Below are positions 62,298 through 62,766 of a stretch of DNA of 62,766 nt, piece after piece. Within the stretch, counting starts at the first letter, position 1. Each line of letters opens with the position of its first letter. The notes under the pieces were generated by a model that saw only the letters and a list, made by a program, of their open reading frames with translations, had not been told where the DNA came from and ran no database searches. Position numbers and translations under genes: made by a program. Where the stretch lies: positions 1 through 62,766 of the forward strand of contig CBDDBU010000005.1 of NCBI GenBank assembly GCA_965226045.1, in the 5' to 3' direction. This stretch comes from CBDDBU01 sp965226045. Lineage in GTDB: Bacteria > Pseudomonadota > Alphaproteobacteria > VGEJ01.

Positions 62298-62766
62298 CTA
62301 GCGGTAGCTTATGCGCAAGCTGTCCTTGCCGCTCAGCTCGGTAAGTCGGCCGCCTTCGATGGAGGTGATGGGTTCGAAGGTGGTGTGCCCGACCGCGCCG
62401 CCATCGAGATACACTACGCTGTTGAGGTAAATCGCGGCGCCGATCTCGCCGCGCACGCCAATCGCGGGATCCGTTGTGGTGACGCGCCGCGCAACGCCCG
62501 CCGCGTCGCAATGGACCGCGTTTTCAGGGCCCATTTCGATCGGTGTTCCCGCGTTGATGGTGACCGCGCCCTTGGGCGCGCCGGCGCCGACCATCGTCTC
62601 CAACGCGACCGCCGCCGCCACCGAGGCCAACACCGGGAACGGCCGTATGGCGTTGTGGATGACCACGACCACCGCGCCCGTCGCCTCGTCGCGACGCAGC
62701 GCGGTGCCCACATCGGGGCGTCGTATGACCCGCTCGGTATTGCGAAAATAGGCGCCGCCGTCCTTG
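62298..62766 (-). CDS. Unrecognised protein, C-terminal part (starts beyond window)
   Basis: The frame is open to the window edge, and a natural start is not seen; the visible 155 or so residues begin KDGGAYFRNTERVIRRPDVG and include VLASVAAAVALETMVGAGAPKGAV, NAGTPIEMGPENAVHC and IYLNSVVYLDGGAVGHTTFEP. The composition is that of a soluble beta-rich domain. I do not recognise the family. Confidence 0.6.
   Translation of the reverse strand, partial: KDGGAYFRNTERVIRRPDVGTALRRDEATGAVVVVIHNAIRPFPVLASVAAAVALETMVGAGAPKGAVTINAGTPIEMGPENAVHCDAAGVARRVTTTDPAIGVRGEIGAAIYLNSVVYLDGGAVGHTTFEPITSIEGGRLTELSGKDSLRISYR

Overview
The window is a GC-rich bacterial chromosome segment. Its gene families (TauD, Ldh2, SDR, dipeptide ABC, D-aminoacylase, N,N-dimethylformamidase, IstAB and IS256-type elements) point to an alphaproteobacterium; this is inference from gene content, since no rRNA or tRNA gene lies in the window. 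Nine full or partial insertion sequences from four families, plus several broken genes, indicate a genome undergoing active IS expansion and gene decay, as in recent symbionts or small populations. One perfect parS-core palindrome (13885-13900) suggests that the region lies near the replication origin.

Layout. 1-2963: an IS1182 end, then an IS256 copy that has cut off the 5' end of a sugar-type ABC substrate-binding gene; two permeases follow (to 4820), but no ATPase. 4911-9218: HbpS/GlcG-like protein, TauD dioxygenase, an alcohol-dehydrogenase remnant, an SDR, an APH-type kinase and a cold-shock protein. 9485-15027: a second IS256, a tungsten aldehyde:ferredoxin oxidoreductase, a RidA-like protein, parS and a formamidase. 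15186-17817: a two-component locus in ruins (receiver gene split by a third IS256; receiver-HPt gene frameshifted). 18158-19279: an archaeal-type fructose-1,6-bisphosphate aldolase/phosphatase. 19263-22987: a decayed unknown gene holding an IS21. 23265-30885: an OmpA-domain protein and a catabolic set (PhyH, SelA-like PLP enzyme, AhpD-like, SDR, Ldh2, RidA, class II aldolase, Sel1). 30967-42569: a long minus-strand block running SBP5-DppB-DppC-DppD-DppF-GcvPA-GcvPB-AcoX-type kinase-UbiX-like-LLM oxidoreductase, with a fourth IS256 abutting its first gene. 44146-54825: two direct IS1182 copies around a serine hydrolase and a dimethylformamidase small subunit, followed by two tandem dimethylformamidase large subunits and a cupin. 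54912-57183: tungstate transporter TupBCA. 57241-59390: D-aminoacylase and a ChaC-like protein. 59371-62766: an IS1182 tail in an odd duplication, an IS630, a lysE pseudogene, and an 832-bp element with perfect terminal inverted repeats, an 8-bp target duplication and a passenger ORF but no transposase.

How the genes may fit together. TupBCA can supply tungstate to the oxidoreductase at 11141. Dimethylformamidase (to dimethylamine and formate), formamidase, glycine decarboxylase subunits and an aldehyde oxidoreductase suggest use of small C-N and C1 compounds; this link is inference. The most useful leads are the parS site, the transposase-less inverted-repeat element, the tungsten pair with its altered Fe-S ligand set, the paired dimethylformamidase large subunits and the exact record of IS damage.
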